Made by a program: the position numbers and the translations under genes. Shown here piece after piece: positions 11,051 to 20,618 of a stretch of DNA of 64,000 bases (the first letter of the stretch is position 1; every line of letters begins with the position of its first letter). The DNA comes from Tubulanus polymorphus (Eukaryota > Nemertea > Palaeonemertea > Tubulaniformes > Tubulanidae), in the NCBI RefSeq assembly GCF_964204645.1, contig NC_134028.1, positions 13,939,263-14,003,262 on the forward strand, given 5' to 3'. A model generated the notes under the pieces. That model was not told where the DNA came from. It ran no database searches and saw only the letters and a program-made list of their open reading frames with translations.

Positions 11051-11841
11051 TTATTTTATAAATTTATATTCATAAGGAAATTGTAGTCTCAGTAATAATT
11101 CTGAACCTTTATTACTTTTTAATTTATTCATATATTCATCATGTAATTCAGTAGGTATAATTTTATTTTCTTCCAATGATTGTTGCATAGATTTCCTATC
11201 TTTATTGTAGAATAAAACTAGAAATCTAATGTTTTCTCTAAAATCTTTAACAATTCAATTATATTTTTGATTTAAAACCCAAGTTGTTATCCCAAAATGT
11301 CTCCCAGAGAAAGCTAGATAACATAACACAACTCTAACTTTTGAATCATGGAAATTTGCACAATCATCTACATTGAATAATGTATTTGATCCTTTATAGA
11401 TACCATGCGCTATTTTTATACAATTATCTAAATCCTAATAGTCATCTTCAGGAATAAGACTTATTCCTGAAGATGACTATTAGGATATAGTCGAAACGTT
11501 GAAATAAACTACTATCTCGAAGTTTCATTTTCGGACTTTTTATTATCATTGTGGGATTCTCTCCTCATCGCGTCAACACGGATATAGTGTTCTACCAATC
11601 GTAATTATCTAAATTTTGTTTTACTGTTTTAGGATCTAATATAATAAACTTTTTTATCTTAACTATATCCCTATTATATGTTTTATTCATTTCATAAGTA
11701 GGACAGAATAATATTATATTATCAAAATGATTTTTATAAAATAGTTTCTAACAAATCTAATATGAAATGCGTTTTACCATAATTTGTTACCCCAGTAACT
11801 AACATATTATGCGGTTCAAATATAAATAAATCTTTATTCAT
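11051..11841 (-). pseudogene. A32-type genome-packaging ATPase, interrupted by an insertion
   Basis: FtsK/HerA-superfamily ATPase that would pump DNA into the capsid. The ATG at 11841 overlaps the integrase stop (ATGAATAA). The P-loop is GVTNYGKT (residues about 16-23), followed by ILFCPTYEMNKTYNRD after a frameshift. Walker B is LFNVDDCAN, then a conserved GRHFGITTWVLNQKY and the C-terminus LRLQFPYEYKF. A 170-bp insertion (11434-11603) splits it between the two halves, and a TGA lies in the QKYN region. Without these it would be about 205-210 residues, usual for Polinton ATPases. Confidence 0.8.
11434..11603. mobile_element. 170-bp insertion with perfect palindrome, Penelope-like 3' end
   Basis: Flanked by a 12-bp direct repeat AATTATCTAAAT (11422-11433 and 11604-11615), so a real insertion. 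It opens with a near-perfect palindrome whose 26-nt arms meet at 11459. The plus-strand reading PEDDY..DIVETLK after the palindrome resembles the C-terminal end of Penelope-like retroelements, which often carry an inverted partial copy at the 5' side. Family call is tentative. Confidence 0.5.
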
Positions 11842-12895
11842 TGATTCTTTTACTTTTACTAGATAAAATCCATTCATTAAATTTAACATCATACCCTTTA
11901 TATTTCACCAAAGAATACTTTTTTCCTTTAAGAGTTTTTGTTTTCAATACTTTTTCTACTTGTATTCTATTTCATCTGGATTTGGTACAAGTGATAATTC
12001 TTGTTCATAGAAATAACCTAATATTTCTCCATCGTTTAAATCTTCTTATTTATAAACAAAAGGTTTAGTTAATATTATCTTTTTAATTTTGAATATTTCT
12101 TCTGTAAAATTTGGAGTATAACCTTTATAAAATGTTTTTCGATATTTAGATATTCTAACATGTTGCCCTATTTTAAATTTAGGTTCACCAAAACATGTGT
12201 AACAAACGCTCCATATAAATTATTCCAAACTATTTCTGAATTATCTTCTTTTCTAGCTTGTATAGGTTTCAAACCAATACTTGAATGTTTAGAATTATAA
12301 TAACCTTTCACTAAATCATCTAATACATCGATATATTTATATGTTTCATTGGCAGTTAAATATTTCCACTTTCTAGTTTTCAATGTTTTATTAAATCTTT
12401 CTATGATAGATGCTTTTTTTATCTGAATGCGTTGAAAAATACTCTACATCGTTATCAGATAATAATTTTTTAAAATTCATCAAATTGTATCTTACCTGGA
12501 ATAGCTTCTTTTAATATATTTATAAAAGCATTTGTTACTTCTATACCAGTTTTATTTTTGATTGGAATTGACCATGCGTATCTACTGAATATATCTATAA
12601 CATTCAATATCCAGAAATATCCTTTGTTGTATTCTTCTAAGTTCTTCATGTCTATTAAATCTCCTTGCCATTGTTGATCAACATATGAAACCGTAACTTT
12701 TCTTGTTAAATAATTTTTATCCATTTTCTTATGGATTTGATATGTTGGTTGATTTTGTAACCATAATCTTAGTTCACTATATTTTACATTTTCTTTATCA
12801 AATTTCATTTCATCCCATAATTCTGAAACACTAGAATATGATACTTCAATCTCTGGGTTATAATATAAATCTCTTAGATATTGTTCTTTTTTCAT
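11834..12895 (-). pseudogene. int: Polinton-type integrase with C-terminal chromodomain, frameshifted
   Basis: Retroviral-type DDE integrase that would insert the element. The N-terminal part (YYNPEIEVSYSSVSELW..WLQNQPTYQIHKK) is the family's leader domain. The core begins at VDQQWQGDLIDM with the first catalytic Asp. The block with the second Asp is deleted near 12485 (FDEF then a stop), and the third, Glu, is in the frame-shifted IIERFNKTLK near 12400. 12168-12383 encodes KYLTANETYKYIDVLDDL and IGLKPIQARKE. Further on are an SH3-like part and a chromodomain-like KKYSLVKYKGYDVKFNEWI. A second, decayed copy of the 12.3 kb region is at 58545-58690. Confidence 0.8.
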
Positions 12896-12901
12896 CTTAT
12901 T

Positions 12902-13246
12902 TTAATCCATCAATAATAATCTTGGTTTATTTACAATGATTTTATCATTTGATTTATTTTCTGGTATAATAGGTTTATCATCAAAATAATTATTATTAGA
13001 TTTGAATCTAGATTTATATATTACACCAGAGAATATAATTACTGTGATAAACCCAAATGCTATATATAAGTAATTATTTCTTCCACTATTAAAAAGAATT
13101 AGATTTGAATTAATATCAGGTGATTCATTTATATCAGTGAATGTCTTTTTCTTAGCTCTTTTTAACTCTGAAGATCTTTTACCTAATTCCCTTGCCCATT
13201 TAATTTGTTTCTCAGATCTAGGCTTCTTCTTAATACCATCACTCAT
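12902..13246 (-). CDS. Small basic single-pass membrane protein of the Polinton-like element
   Basis: 114 residues, intact. Basic N-terminus (SDGIKKKPRSEKQIKWARE; KRAKKK) resembling a nuclear localisation or DNA-binding tail, one membrane helix around residues 62-77 (YLYIAFGFITVIIFSGV) and a conserved-looking end LLLMD. It starts in a TAAATG context (AACTAAAATAAATG) and lies 6 bp from both neighbours in a tight minus-strand cluster. Probably a virion component; function not known. Confidence 0.6.
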   Translation of the reverse strand: MSDGIKKKPRSEKQIKWARELGKRSSELKRAKKKTFTDINESPDINSNLILFNSGRNNYLYIAFGFITVIIFSGVIYKSRFKSNNNYFDDKPIIPENKSNDKIIVNKPRLLLMD

Positions 13247-13251
13247 TTATT

Positions 13252-13842
13252 TTAGTTAATTTTTGTTCTGATTCGTTTTCTGTTTCGCCGTGTGGGTGTC
13301 ACACCATCTGTTTCGTTCTTACCTGATTTATATTCTTTAGGTTTGATATTCGAAAATGTTATGACACCAGTAGAGATTAATGTCATAACCGATCCTAATT
13401 GGAATGAAGCATATCCAACCCATTTTTGTAATTCAGTCATAACTAAGTAGTCATTTTTTAATTCAATATATAATTTATTTTCATCATTAATTGACATTAA
13501 CCGGTTACATAATTTTGAATAACATTTGACAATACCATCAGAAATATAATCATTTATTCTAGCTAATCTTGACTCTTCATTAATCTTAAGATATTTTATT
13601 ACTTTTTCTTTGTTCATATTATCTAATTTTTGAAAAGTTATAATTTTAGTTAGAAATTCTTTACACTTTCCGCTAGCAATTAGTAACTCAAGATGATGCT
13701 TACAGTATAAATAGCATTCGTAATCAATATTATTATCAACTTGAGCACAATCAATAAAAACTGTATCATTATTGCCAGTAATGCCCAAATCCTCAATTGT
13801 CTTTTCAATATCAATACTATTCTTATTCAATTTCTTTGACAT
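13252..13842 (-). CDS. Virion-type protein with a hydrophobic helix and basic C-terminus
   Basis: 196 residues, the longest intact frame of the element, starting at a perfect TATAAATG. Mostly helical N-terminal two thirds with several cysteines, a hydrophobic segment near residue 150 (FQLGSVMTLISTGVITF) and an Arg/Lys-rich tail (PTRRNRKRIRTK) fit for nucleic-acid binding or nuclear import. It belongs to the minus-strand cluster with integrase and ATPase. No family is recognised with certainty. Confidence 0.6.
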   Translation of the reverse strand: MSKKLNKNSIDIEKTIEDLGITGNNDTVFIDCAQVDNNIDYECYLYCKHHLELLIASGKCKEFLTKIITFQKLDNMNKEKVIKYLKINEESRLARINDYISDGIVKCYSKLCNRLMSINDENKLYIELKNDYLVMTELQKWVGYASFQLGSVMTLISTGVITFSNIKPKEYKSGKNETDGVTPTRRNRKRIRTKIN

Positions 13843-14133
13843 TTATATTAGAGAAAAAAAAACAAAAAAAATATTATACTTATTCTTCAAATGATACTAG
13901 TAACTCTTTAGTTAATACTAGCTTAGTTAAGTTAAAGAATTCTAGTATTAACTAGATTTGAATAGCTACGTGAAGATAAAGAATTTCTATTCGAATATAT
14001 TCAAAATATAAAGTATTCTCTTTTGAAAAGAAATATTAGATTTTGAAAAATATCTAATATCTAGTTGAAGTTATGTAATTTTTAATATATTTTTATTTAA
14101 ATTAGGATTTAATACCTCACTAATTTTGTCTAT

Positions 14134-14825
14134 CTATGCGGAGCAATTAAATCGTCCAAATAAGTCATTTCGGATTCTCGGTATTGAATCATATTCCATA
14201 ATTGTATAAATCTTTTAGCTTTAATTATTTGATTATTATATAATTCATTATAAATTTTATCATGTTTAATTCTATTTTCTGTTTTCGATAAAGAATAATA
14301 TTCTTCCAATTACATATTGTTTTTATTTCAGATTCATCTTCTATTGATGATAATGGGATAACATGATCTAACTCCCAATATTCTCCATGATTCTCAAAGT
14401 TCATGTTATTATCGAACTGATATTCTATCCATGCTTTAAAGAATTCTATAGAACACCCTAAATAACCAATTGATCTATCAGATTTTATAAAATTTTTGGA
14501 AAACCCTGTTCAAACTAATTCTGTTAGTATGCTTTAATTTGAATAATGGATCTGAATTATATTTTACTTTTTGGTAATTATTGATATGTTCACGGTTATC
14601 TTTTATCCAATCTCTCATGTATTCTGGGTTATTTTCTCGATATTGTGCATTATTTTGTTTCCAACATGTTTTACAAATATTTCGTAAATCATCTTTTTAA
14701 AACTTTTGTTTACAATATTCTGAAGATTGTTAATTTAATTCACACTTAGAACATATCTTATGATAAATATTTATAACACCAGCGTTATTTGTAATATTAA
14801 TAATTTGTGGCTGTTTACTTTCCAT
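14134..14825 (-). pseudogene. HNH endonuclease, decayed
   Basis: Starts at GTAAATGG (MESKQPQIINITNNAG). Two CxxC pairs (CSKC..; NICKTCWKQ) precede the helix ENNPEYMRDWIKDN. After a frameshift near 14495 come GYLGCSIEFFKAWIEYQF and the HNH core YWELDHVIPLSS, followed by CNWKNIILY and the end MTYLDDLIAPHR. Two stops in the zinc region and two frameshifts inactivate it. HNH nucleases of this layout occur in large DNA viruses and Polinton relatives. A role in recombination or target cutting is inference. Confidence 0.7.
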
Positions 14826-14849
14826 TTACAATATATGAATTTTTTTTAT

Positions 14850-15949
14850 TTTATTTGAAATATATTTGATAATTTCCGTCTGTTCGTCTTCGACTTACGT
14901 CATCCTTTTTCATTCCTCGCTACTTTTGATAAGTCATTTCGGATCCTTGATATCAAAATCATACCAGTTGCAATATCCAAGGCGGGCCTAAATGACCGCT
15001 TTTGCTCAGTAGGCGCCAATCATAATTATATATTTATTCTGTAAAATTGAAACGACCGAACATAGAACATTCACACGTATGTGCACTGATCAAAACCAGT
15101 CCTAAATGGCCCCTTTTGATCAGTGCGCGTGCGCCAATCAAAATTATATATTTATTCTGCAAATTGAAACAACCGAACATAGAACATTCACCAAACAGAT
15201 TTACACAATACATATACAAGTATGTTCGGTCGTTTCATCCAATGCATCATTTTATTTCTATATATAAAATTGATAATTACGAACATTTTTTCATTTTCCG
15301 GTTTATATTTAACTACATCAACAAATGTCAAACTTAATAATTGGAATTTTTGGAGTAGTCTAAATGTTTCTGAAATTCTTATATAGTTTCTTCGTCGATC
15401 TTTTGTGTTTCTTGTGCTTCTACACCCATTTCTATTGGTTCGACTTTCAGTGCTGTTGATTCCTCAGAAAGACTATCTTGAGTTGATCTATCGCTTCTTG
15501 ATGCGTATGACGTTTTATTAATCTAAAAGATATCGGCGGTAACTCTAGCTATCTAAAAGATATACTAAATATAAACATATTTAAAGGTTTCATATTTAGT
15601 AGCCTCAATAACAACAAAAGTACTTACATTTAACTCGCGAACTGTTATATCCGAAATGGGATAGATATTATAACTGTATATGTATGTCTGTTTGAGGGAG
15701 CGGTCTCTGGTTCAGTGTTAATACGTCATGTGAATGTACTAGCGCACACGAAACTTTCAGTTATTAAATTAACAAGCACCATCTGTCACCGTTTGCAGTA
15801 AACGATCGTTAATAATTCCGCGCGTAAGTAGGCAACAGGTGTTTTTGCAGTTTTACAGTGTTGTATGATATAATGTTAGATATCAACTGGTAGTATGAAT
15901 ATGGCTCAATCCTTATCTCACTACTTTGTCTATCTAAATGTGTTCTAGT
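14850..15949. other. Atypical interior of the element, partly tandemly repeated
   Basis: Less AT-rich than the rest of the element and without a recognisable gene. 14985-15080 and 15098-15200 are two diverged ~105-bp direct repeats sharing CCGAACATAGAACATTCAC. A minus-strand open stretch lies at about 15345-15540 (TQDSLSEESTALKVEPIE). It may be captured host DNA or a lost gene's remains. Confidence 0.4.
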
Positions 15950-16027
15950 TTTATTGTGTCTTGGTTTTTGAGATTTATCTATATTCATTTTACATGTCGG
16001 ACAGTAGTACTTCTTATCTGCTTCCAT
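15809..16027 (-). pseudogene. Right-end copy of the zinc-finger gene start
   Basis: 72 codons. The first 30 (EADKKYYCPTCKMNIDKSQK..) mirror the N-terminus of the PolB gene because they lie in the inverted repeat. The sequence then diverges and ends without further motif. It carries the first C2H2-like finger only. It is either a truncated duplicate or a small regulatory protein. Confidence 0.55.
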
Positions 16028-16219
16028 TTTAATATTAAATTTTTTATTAAAATTGATTTTAGAAGTTATTCATATTCATATATATGAATATTTTAAGAGT
16101 AATAGGGATAATAGGGGTTCAGGTCAAAGGTAGAAAGGTCGAAAAATAAATTCGAATGTGCGAGAATTTATTTTTCGACCTTTCGACCTTTGGCCTGAAC
16201 CCCTATTATCCCTATTACT
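15950..16219 (-). repeat. Right terminal inverted repeat
   Basis: Reverse complement of the left repeat, including palindrome, class A motif (16028-16055) and zinc-finger start codon at 16027. Confidence 0.8.
16098..16219. repeat. Right terminal palindrome (hairpin)
   Basis: Arms open with AGTAATAGGGATAATAGGGG on both strands; the central loop GAATGTGCGAG is the counterpart of the left loop. The arms are a few bases longer than on the left because of a GAAAGGTC duplication. Confidence 0.85.
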
Positions 16220-16225
16220 AATATC
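16220..16225. repeat. Right 6-bp target-site duplication (AATATC)
   Basis: Exact match to 4245-4250. Confidence 0.85.
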
Positions 16226-16688
16226 AATTAGCATCCCATAAACATTCAATACAAATATCTAAAATGACAATACAATATAGTGTGTTCATTACATACACTT
16301 ATACAGATATTTCATCACAAGAAGCAAAGAAAATACAATAGATTATTTAACATCGGAAAATTGACGTATTCAGTAGATTACAATAGTTTACAAAATATTT
16401 ATTCAAGTCCAGACATTTGATCATAGTATCCTGCAACTAAATGCAACTAATGTCCGACACAGTCCTTTCAAATGCAAACAAACACGTCCAACAAAACGAA
16501 TGTTCCGCCACATCCAGCGACCAAATACATGACGAATATAGATTACCAGCGACAAGTTCATAAACACCACACAGCGAAAAATAAACGACGAATAGAACAC
16601 CATATAAAACAGCGACATTACAAATACGCGATATAACCGCACTCGACAAATATATCCCGGAACAGTGTAGAGATTTCGACAGCAATCC
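16226..16688. other. No gene recognised
   Basis: Overlapping short open frames only; nothing supported. Confidence 0.4.
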
Positions 16689-16691
16689 TTA

Positions 16692-17485
16692 AGGCTGGCT
16701 TATATCGACAAGTAACGCGACGCCTACCGACTCCTACCGACGCAACTGAGAGCAACCGCGATCGCAGGCCAGCTTATATCAACTGCGCTCCGATTCGCAG
16801 CAACTGAGGCCGACTAGCGGGATATGCGATCCTCCCAGTTGCTTCCCTGCTTATGTCGGTTGCGATTACTAGCAACTGCAACGGCTCAAATAGTGACGTG
16901 ATAAGCATTTTGAGAATAAATTTGAGTTATTAGGAAATATATTTCTATTAGAAAAGTTATTTCTTTAAGACTTTGATCTTTCTGATTCTGTTTTGAATAC
17001 AACGTGCTAGCGACATCATATAAAGATGGCCGCTCACACCATAATTCTACCAATTTCGTTTCTAGATCATCGGTCCAGTCCTCTGCCGTGCTGAAGGTTT
17101 GGTTTACGTTTTGAACTACTTGAATTTGAAAGTTTATGACTATTTACGAATGACGATAACTAGCGGTGATAAATTTTACGATGTATATGCGGTCTCTCAT
17201 TGGCTGGAACCCCTGCGCTCAGTTACGTCGCGTCGCAGATGAGCTTATGTCGGCTGCGATCGAAAGCAACTGTCCGCATACCGTAGGCCGGAGTAGAACA
17301 TGGGCAACTAGCCGGATACGGCTTGCGACGAGTCGGTAGGCGTCGAGTTGCCGTCGCAAACCGGCTTATGTCGAACCGATAGAGCAGCAACTGGCGGCCT
17401 CTCGTAGTACGCTAGTTGCCGCTAATCGGTGATAAACCCAGTTGCGTCGGTAGGCGTCGCGTTGCTTGTCGACATATGCCAGGCT
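16692..17485. mobile_element. Harbinger-like non-autonomous TIR element (794 bp)
   Basis: Inverted termini AGGCTGGCTTATATCGACAA and AGCCTGGCATATGTCGACAA, both leading into CGCGACGCCTACCGA, flanked by TTA on each side (16689-16691, 17486-17488). A TTA TSD is typical of PIF/Harbinger. The interior has sub-terminal CAACTG/CAGTTGC repeats and no transposase. A shorter element at 55.2 kb has related ends. Confidence 0.7.
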
Positions 17486-17488
17486 TTA

Positions 17489-18080
17489 CGACATCAAAAC
17501 ACGCAGTGAATCATACACCATTATCTCTGCAAAACGCACACTTGACTCAGAACAGTGGATGACAAGAGAAATAGTTTATAGACTTCGGAGGATTATCAAC
17601 GCGTGTCCTCAGTTTCTACACAACGAACGTTCGCGTACCAAGCATAATACAGGATAATATTTCCACACGAAGAATGTTCTCGTAGCAATCACAAGACATC
17701 ACATATAGTTCACGAATACAGCCAGACACTAACAACTGGGCGTTTCGCGATGACTATGACGATGTTTACTGGGTGCACATTGAGAGATACCTTCAAAACT
17801 TCGCAAATTGACACTCACCACCCAACCGATGAGCAGAATCAGAATGAAATAGATTATGAATTCCGCTGGTTTAATCCCACAAAATTAAACCAACCAAATT
17901 ACTAAATAAACCTTATTCAACCCTTACTACGTTTTAGTCATTGAGAATTAGGTACTAACGAAGCAATGTAAATAGTAGCAACCCCTATTATGTCATAGCC
18001 AATAGAGTAAAGACACGCTAACAGAGCAAGACAGCAATTTCAATTCCATTAATCATACGTCAACTAATATATGGTAAAAA
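17489..18080. other. No gene recognised; possible 3' flank/LTR remnant of the gypsy relic
   Basis: Non-coding by inspection. The minus-strand gypsy element should end hereabouts, but no second LTR exists in the window for comparison. Confidence 0.3.
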
Positions 18081-18094
18081 AGGGACTATTACAA

Positions 18095-18643
18095 CTACGG
18101 CCGATAATCTGGCAATCGTGGATATTGGTGAGCTACATTATCAGATGTATCATGAACCTCATAACTATTCGGAGCCTCAACCTCCCGAACCAACGGGATG
18201 GATCTGTGACCATCAGGATTTACCATCAGCGGGATCAACAGAACATGGTGCTTTGTGTATAATCTTAAGGAAGATGGAGATTTTATTAATAAAGAAACCT
18301 GTCTATAGGGCGAATACTTCACGGCTATCTTATCTTGCAAATCCACACTTTTACTTTCATAATAGATTTTACAGGGAACCACTCACTGGAAAGTAATAAA
18401 TAATCTAAAGAAATGCGACGCACAATCTTTCTTTCTAAGAGCCGGTGAATCCATAATAGATTCGTTCCCAGGACATGTAGCCACATCTATCAGTGGAAGT
18501 AAAATGCACCGCTTAGAATCAGATATTTCTAGAATGACTTCTGATTTACAACTGTCCACTAAATGTTGTCTACCCCTTAAGAAAGATATTATGGGCATAA
18601 AATCAGAATACAAAAAATGTAATGCACAGTACAATACGGCCAC
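18095..18643 (-). pseudogene. Unidentified open region downstream of env (strand uncertain)
   Basis: On the minus strand one frame of about 183 codons with a single TAG/TAA-type break at 18383-18385. It starts hydrophobic (MAVLYCALHFLYSDF) and is followed by a Ser/Cys-rich part. The plus strand over 18394-18645 is also open and protein-like (DIMGIKSEYKKCNAQYNT). Either could be the real reading; an accessory gene after env or a degraded unrelated ORF. No family recognised. Confidence 0.3.
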
Positions 18644-18736
18644 TTAAACAAACGTATCCAGTGATCTGTCGTATTCCACATCAGCCAATGCGTGACTAAC
18701 GTTAGCGCTTGTTTAAAGGAAAGAAATAGTTCTAGT

Positions 18737-20572
18737 TTAATCAATTATTGTCGCACCAACCCTTGGGACTCCTTGATGAACTAATGCAACCAAGGGAAAA
18801 AGTGCTCCTGGATTAAACCGCATCATAAAGAAAAGATAAACTGTCATAGCAATAGTGACTATACTAAGTATAGTTGGTATGGATAGTATCTCTATAGACG
18901 ATGGCGAAAAAGACGACTCTAGTCTATCATTAGCAAGTTCCTGCTTTAAGGCTTCTGCCTTTGATGAAAATAATTTAACATTTTCCGTTGCTAATTTCTT
19001 CACGTCAGCAGAATACTTCGTATCTTTGGCTGCAACCGTGTCCCAGGACCCTTTATCAAATTTAAACGTCGGCATTTGAACCTTTGGTGCCTCAGCCAAT
19101 TCATTACCCCGAATCGCTTCAATGATAGAGCAGAAACACGGAATACTCATGACACACAGTTTACACGCCGTTACTGACTTCACTTGTCTGTTAAAACAAT
19201 GCATTGTCCATACCTAATCACTTGAAGAAAGAAGATAACGGCCATCTGAAAGTTCATAACTCCCCTCAAATAATAAAGCTTCCTCATATCGAATATCACG
19301 TAATTTCATAAACTCATCCGGCTGATCCCAAAATAAAGCCGAATCACAAATCAATTTATTTCTGGAATTGAGAGATTTAGCAGTCGAACAAATCTTTAAA
19401 TCCCTCCCCTGACAGGATAACAAAAAATCACTATTGAATGTAGTATAGTACTCGCTATCCCGAGTTACCGCCAAATACTGATGTAGACCAACGATTTTAG
19501 TAGTGTTCGCGGTCGTTGCATTTGATGGTAATGGCAACGTGTCGATATGGTAAACATCCATAAGGCCTGCTATACTATGAATAGGAATGGCTATCGTGAT
19601 ATATGATATTTCTCAGTTTGAGTGAAAGTAATATCTCTCATCTGATAATTAAAGCTCGGCTGATTATGAGTGACCTTGAAACTAGGATGATGGTCACTCA
19701 AAATGTCTTGGACATCATCAATAACCTTGCTAATTTGATCCGGGCCGACTAATGCAATGGGTAAAAAGGCATCCAGTAATAATTGGGTGGCTTGTAGAAA
19801 GCTCTCAGGGTGTCCAACCACAACACTAAACCTATACTGATAATCTACTAGATTCTTGAGCAGAATTGCCATAGAAGAAACAGTCACGTTCAATCGAGCT
19901 AACTTTTCTGCCAAAAATTTTCTGTGAATTTAGATACCTCTCTGAAAGGCTTTTATAAAAATCGTCAAATTTCTTCATCAGATCATGAGTCTGATTGATT
20001 GCTTCCATAGCATTATCTATTCTTTTACTCGTAGTGTTCATGAACGAATTTAAAGTTTTTCCTGCTTGAACTATCTGATCAGCCACAGCGCTTACCCCAG
20101 ATTCAACCTTCAAAACGTACTGACGAAGGGCTTCAACGTCATCAACAGTAGCCGTGCCGAACAGAGATTTCATGAAATTCCTTACGGAACTAAGAGCCGC
20201 GCGTTTTTTTCTGCCAGATAGGGTGACAGGAATCAAAGACTTAATCGTATCAATATTGGTCGTTGAACGAGTTCTAGTTTCTTTAATTTGTCCGGCCGTT
20301 CAGTTTATCAATGACTAAGTTCAACATACCGCACCGCACCCATTATACGGGTGGTCGTGGTGATGTCGTGGACAGCTCAATTGTGATATAAGTTTTAAAT
20401 CAAACCGAGGCCATTGAATGCAGAAGGTGTGTCTGTATTTAGAGACGCCATTCAGAATGTAAGTAAACTTGTTAAAAACCACCCCCCAATTCAACATCAA
20501 TACCGAATTGGAGGAGGTGTCAACTACTCCCACTACCACAGCAATCATCAATAGTGCCACAGGTCCCTTCAT
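18737..20572 (-). pseudogene. env: F-type envelope fusion glycoprotein of the gypsy relic, frameshifted
   Basis: Class I fusion-type glycoprotein like those of errantiviruses and baculovirus F. Starts with a signal peptide (GPVALLMIAVVVGVV), then a short ectodomain, then a furin-type site RKKR near 20208 directly before a fusion-peptide-like segment and the hallmark KSLFGTA. A long heptad-rich helix follows. The middle block has several cysteines (FLLSCQG, LKICST, ACKLC). The C-terminus has a membrane span (IPTILSIVTIAMTVYLFFMM) and a short tail. It lies in at least four frames with stops between them, so it is not functional. It begins 47 bp after pol. Confidence 0.75.
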
Positions 20573-20618
20573 CGTTATACGTAAGATCTAAAAAAGGGTA
20601 AAGGGAAAGTGAATGAAA

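Larger units (their letters stand above)
4251..16219. mobile_element. Polinton/Maverick-like self-synthesising DNA element, 11,969 bp, inactivated
   Basis: A complete unit by structure: AATATC TSDs, termini AGT..ACT, and inverted repeats of about 250 bp that include a terminal hairpin, a promoter motif and the start of a zinc-finger gene. Interior gene order is zinc-finger/PolB, OB-like, penton-like, small membrane proteins, candidate structural protein and acidic protein on the plus strand. ATPase, integrase, two NLS/TM proteins and an HNH nuclease follow on the minus strand, converging near 11.0 kb. PolB plus retroviral-type integrase plus A32-type ATPase is diagnostic of Polinton-like elements, related to adintoviruses and virophages. 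It is much more AT-rich than its flanks. Nearly every long gene carries stops, frameshifts or deletions, so it is a fossil. The 14.85-15.95 kb interior looks foreign. Confidence 0.85.

Noticed and set aside
16437-16685. Hydrophobic minus-strand frames that look like membrane proteins
   Set aside because: Overlapping frames on both strands, no start context, no similarity to neighbours; likely chance.
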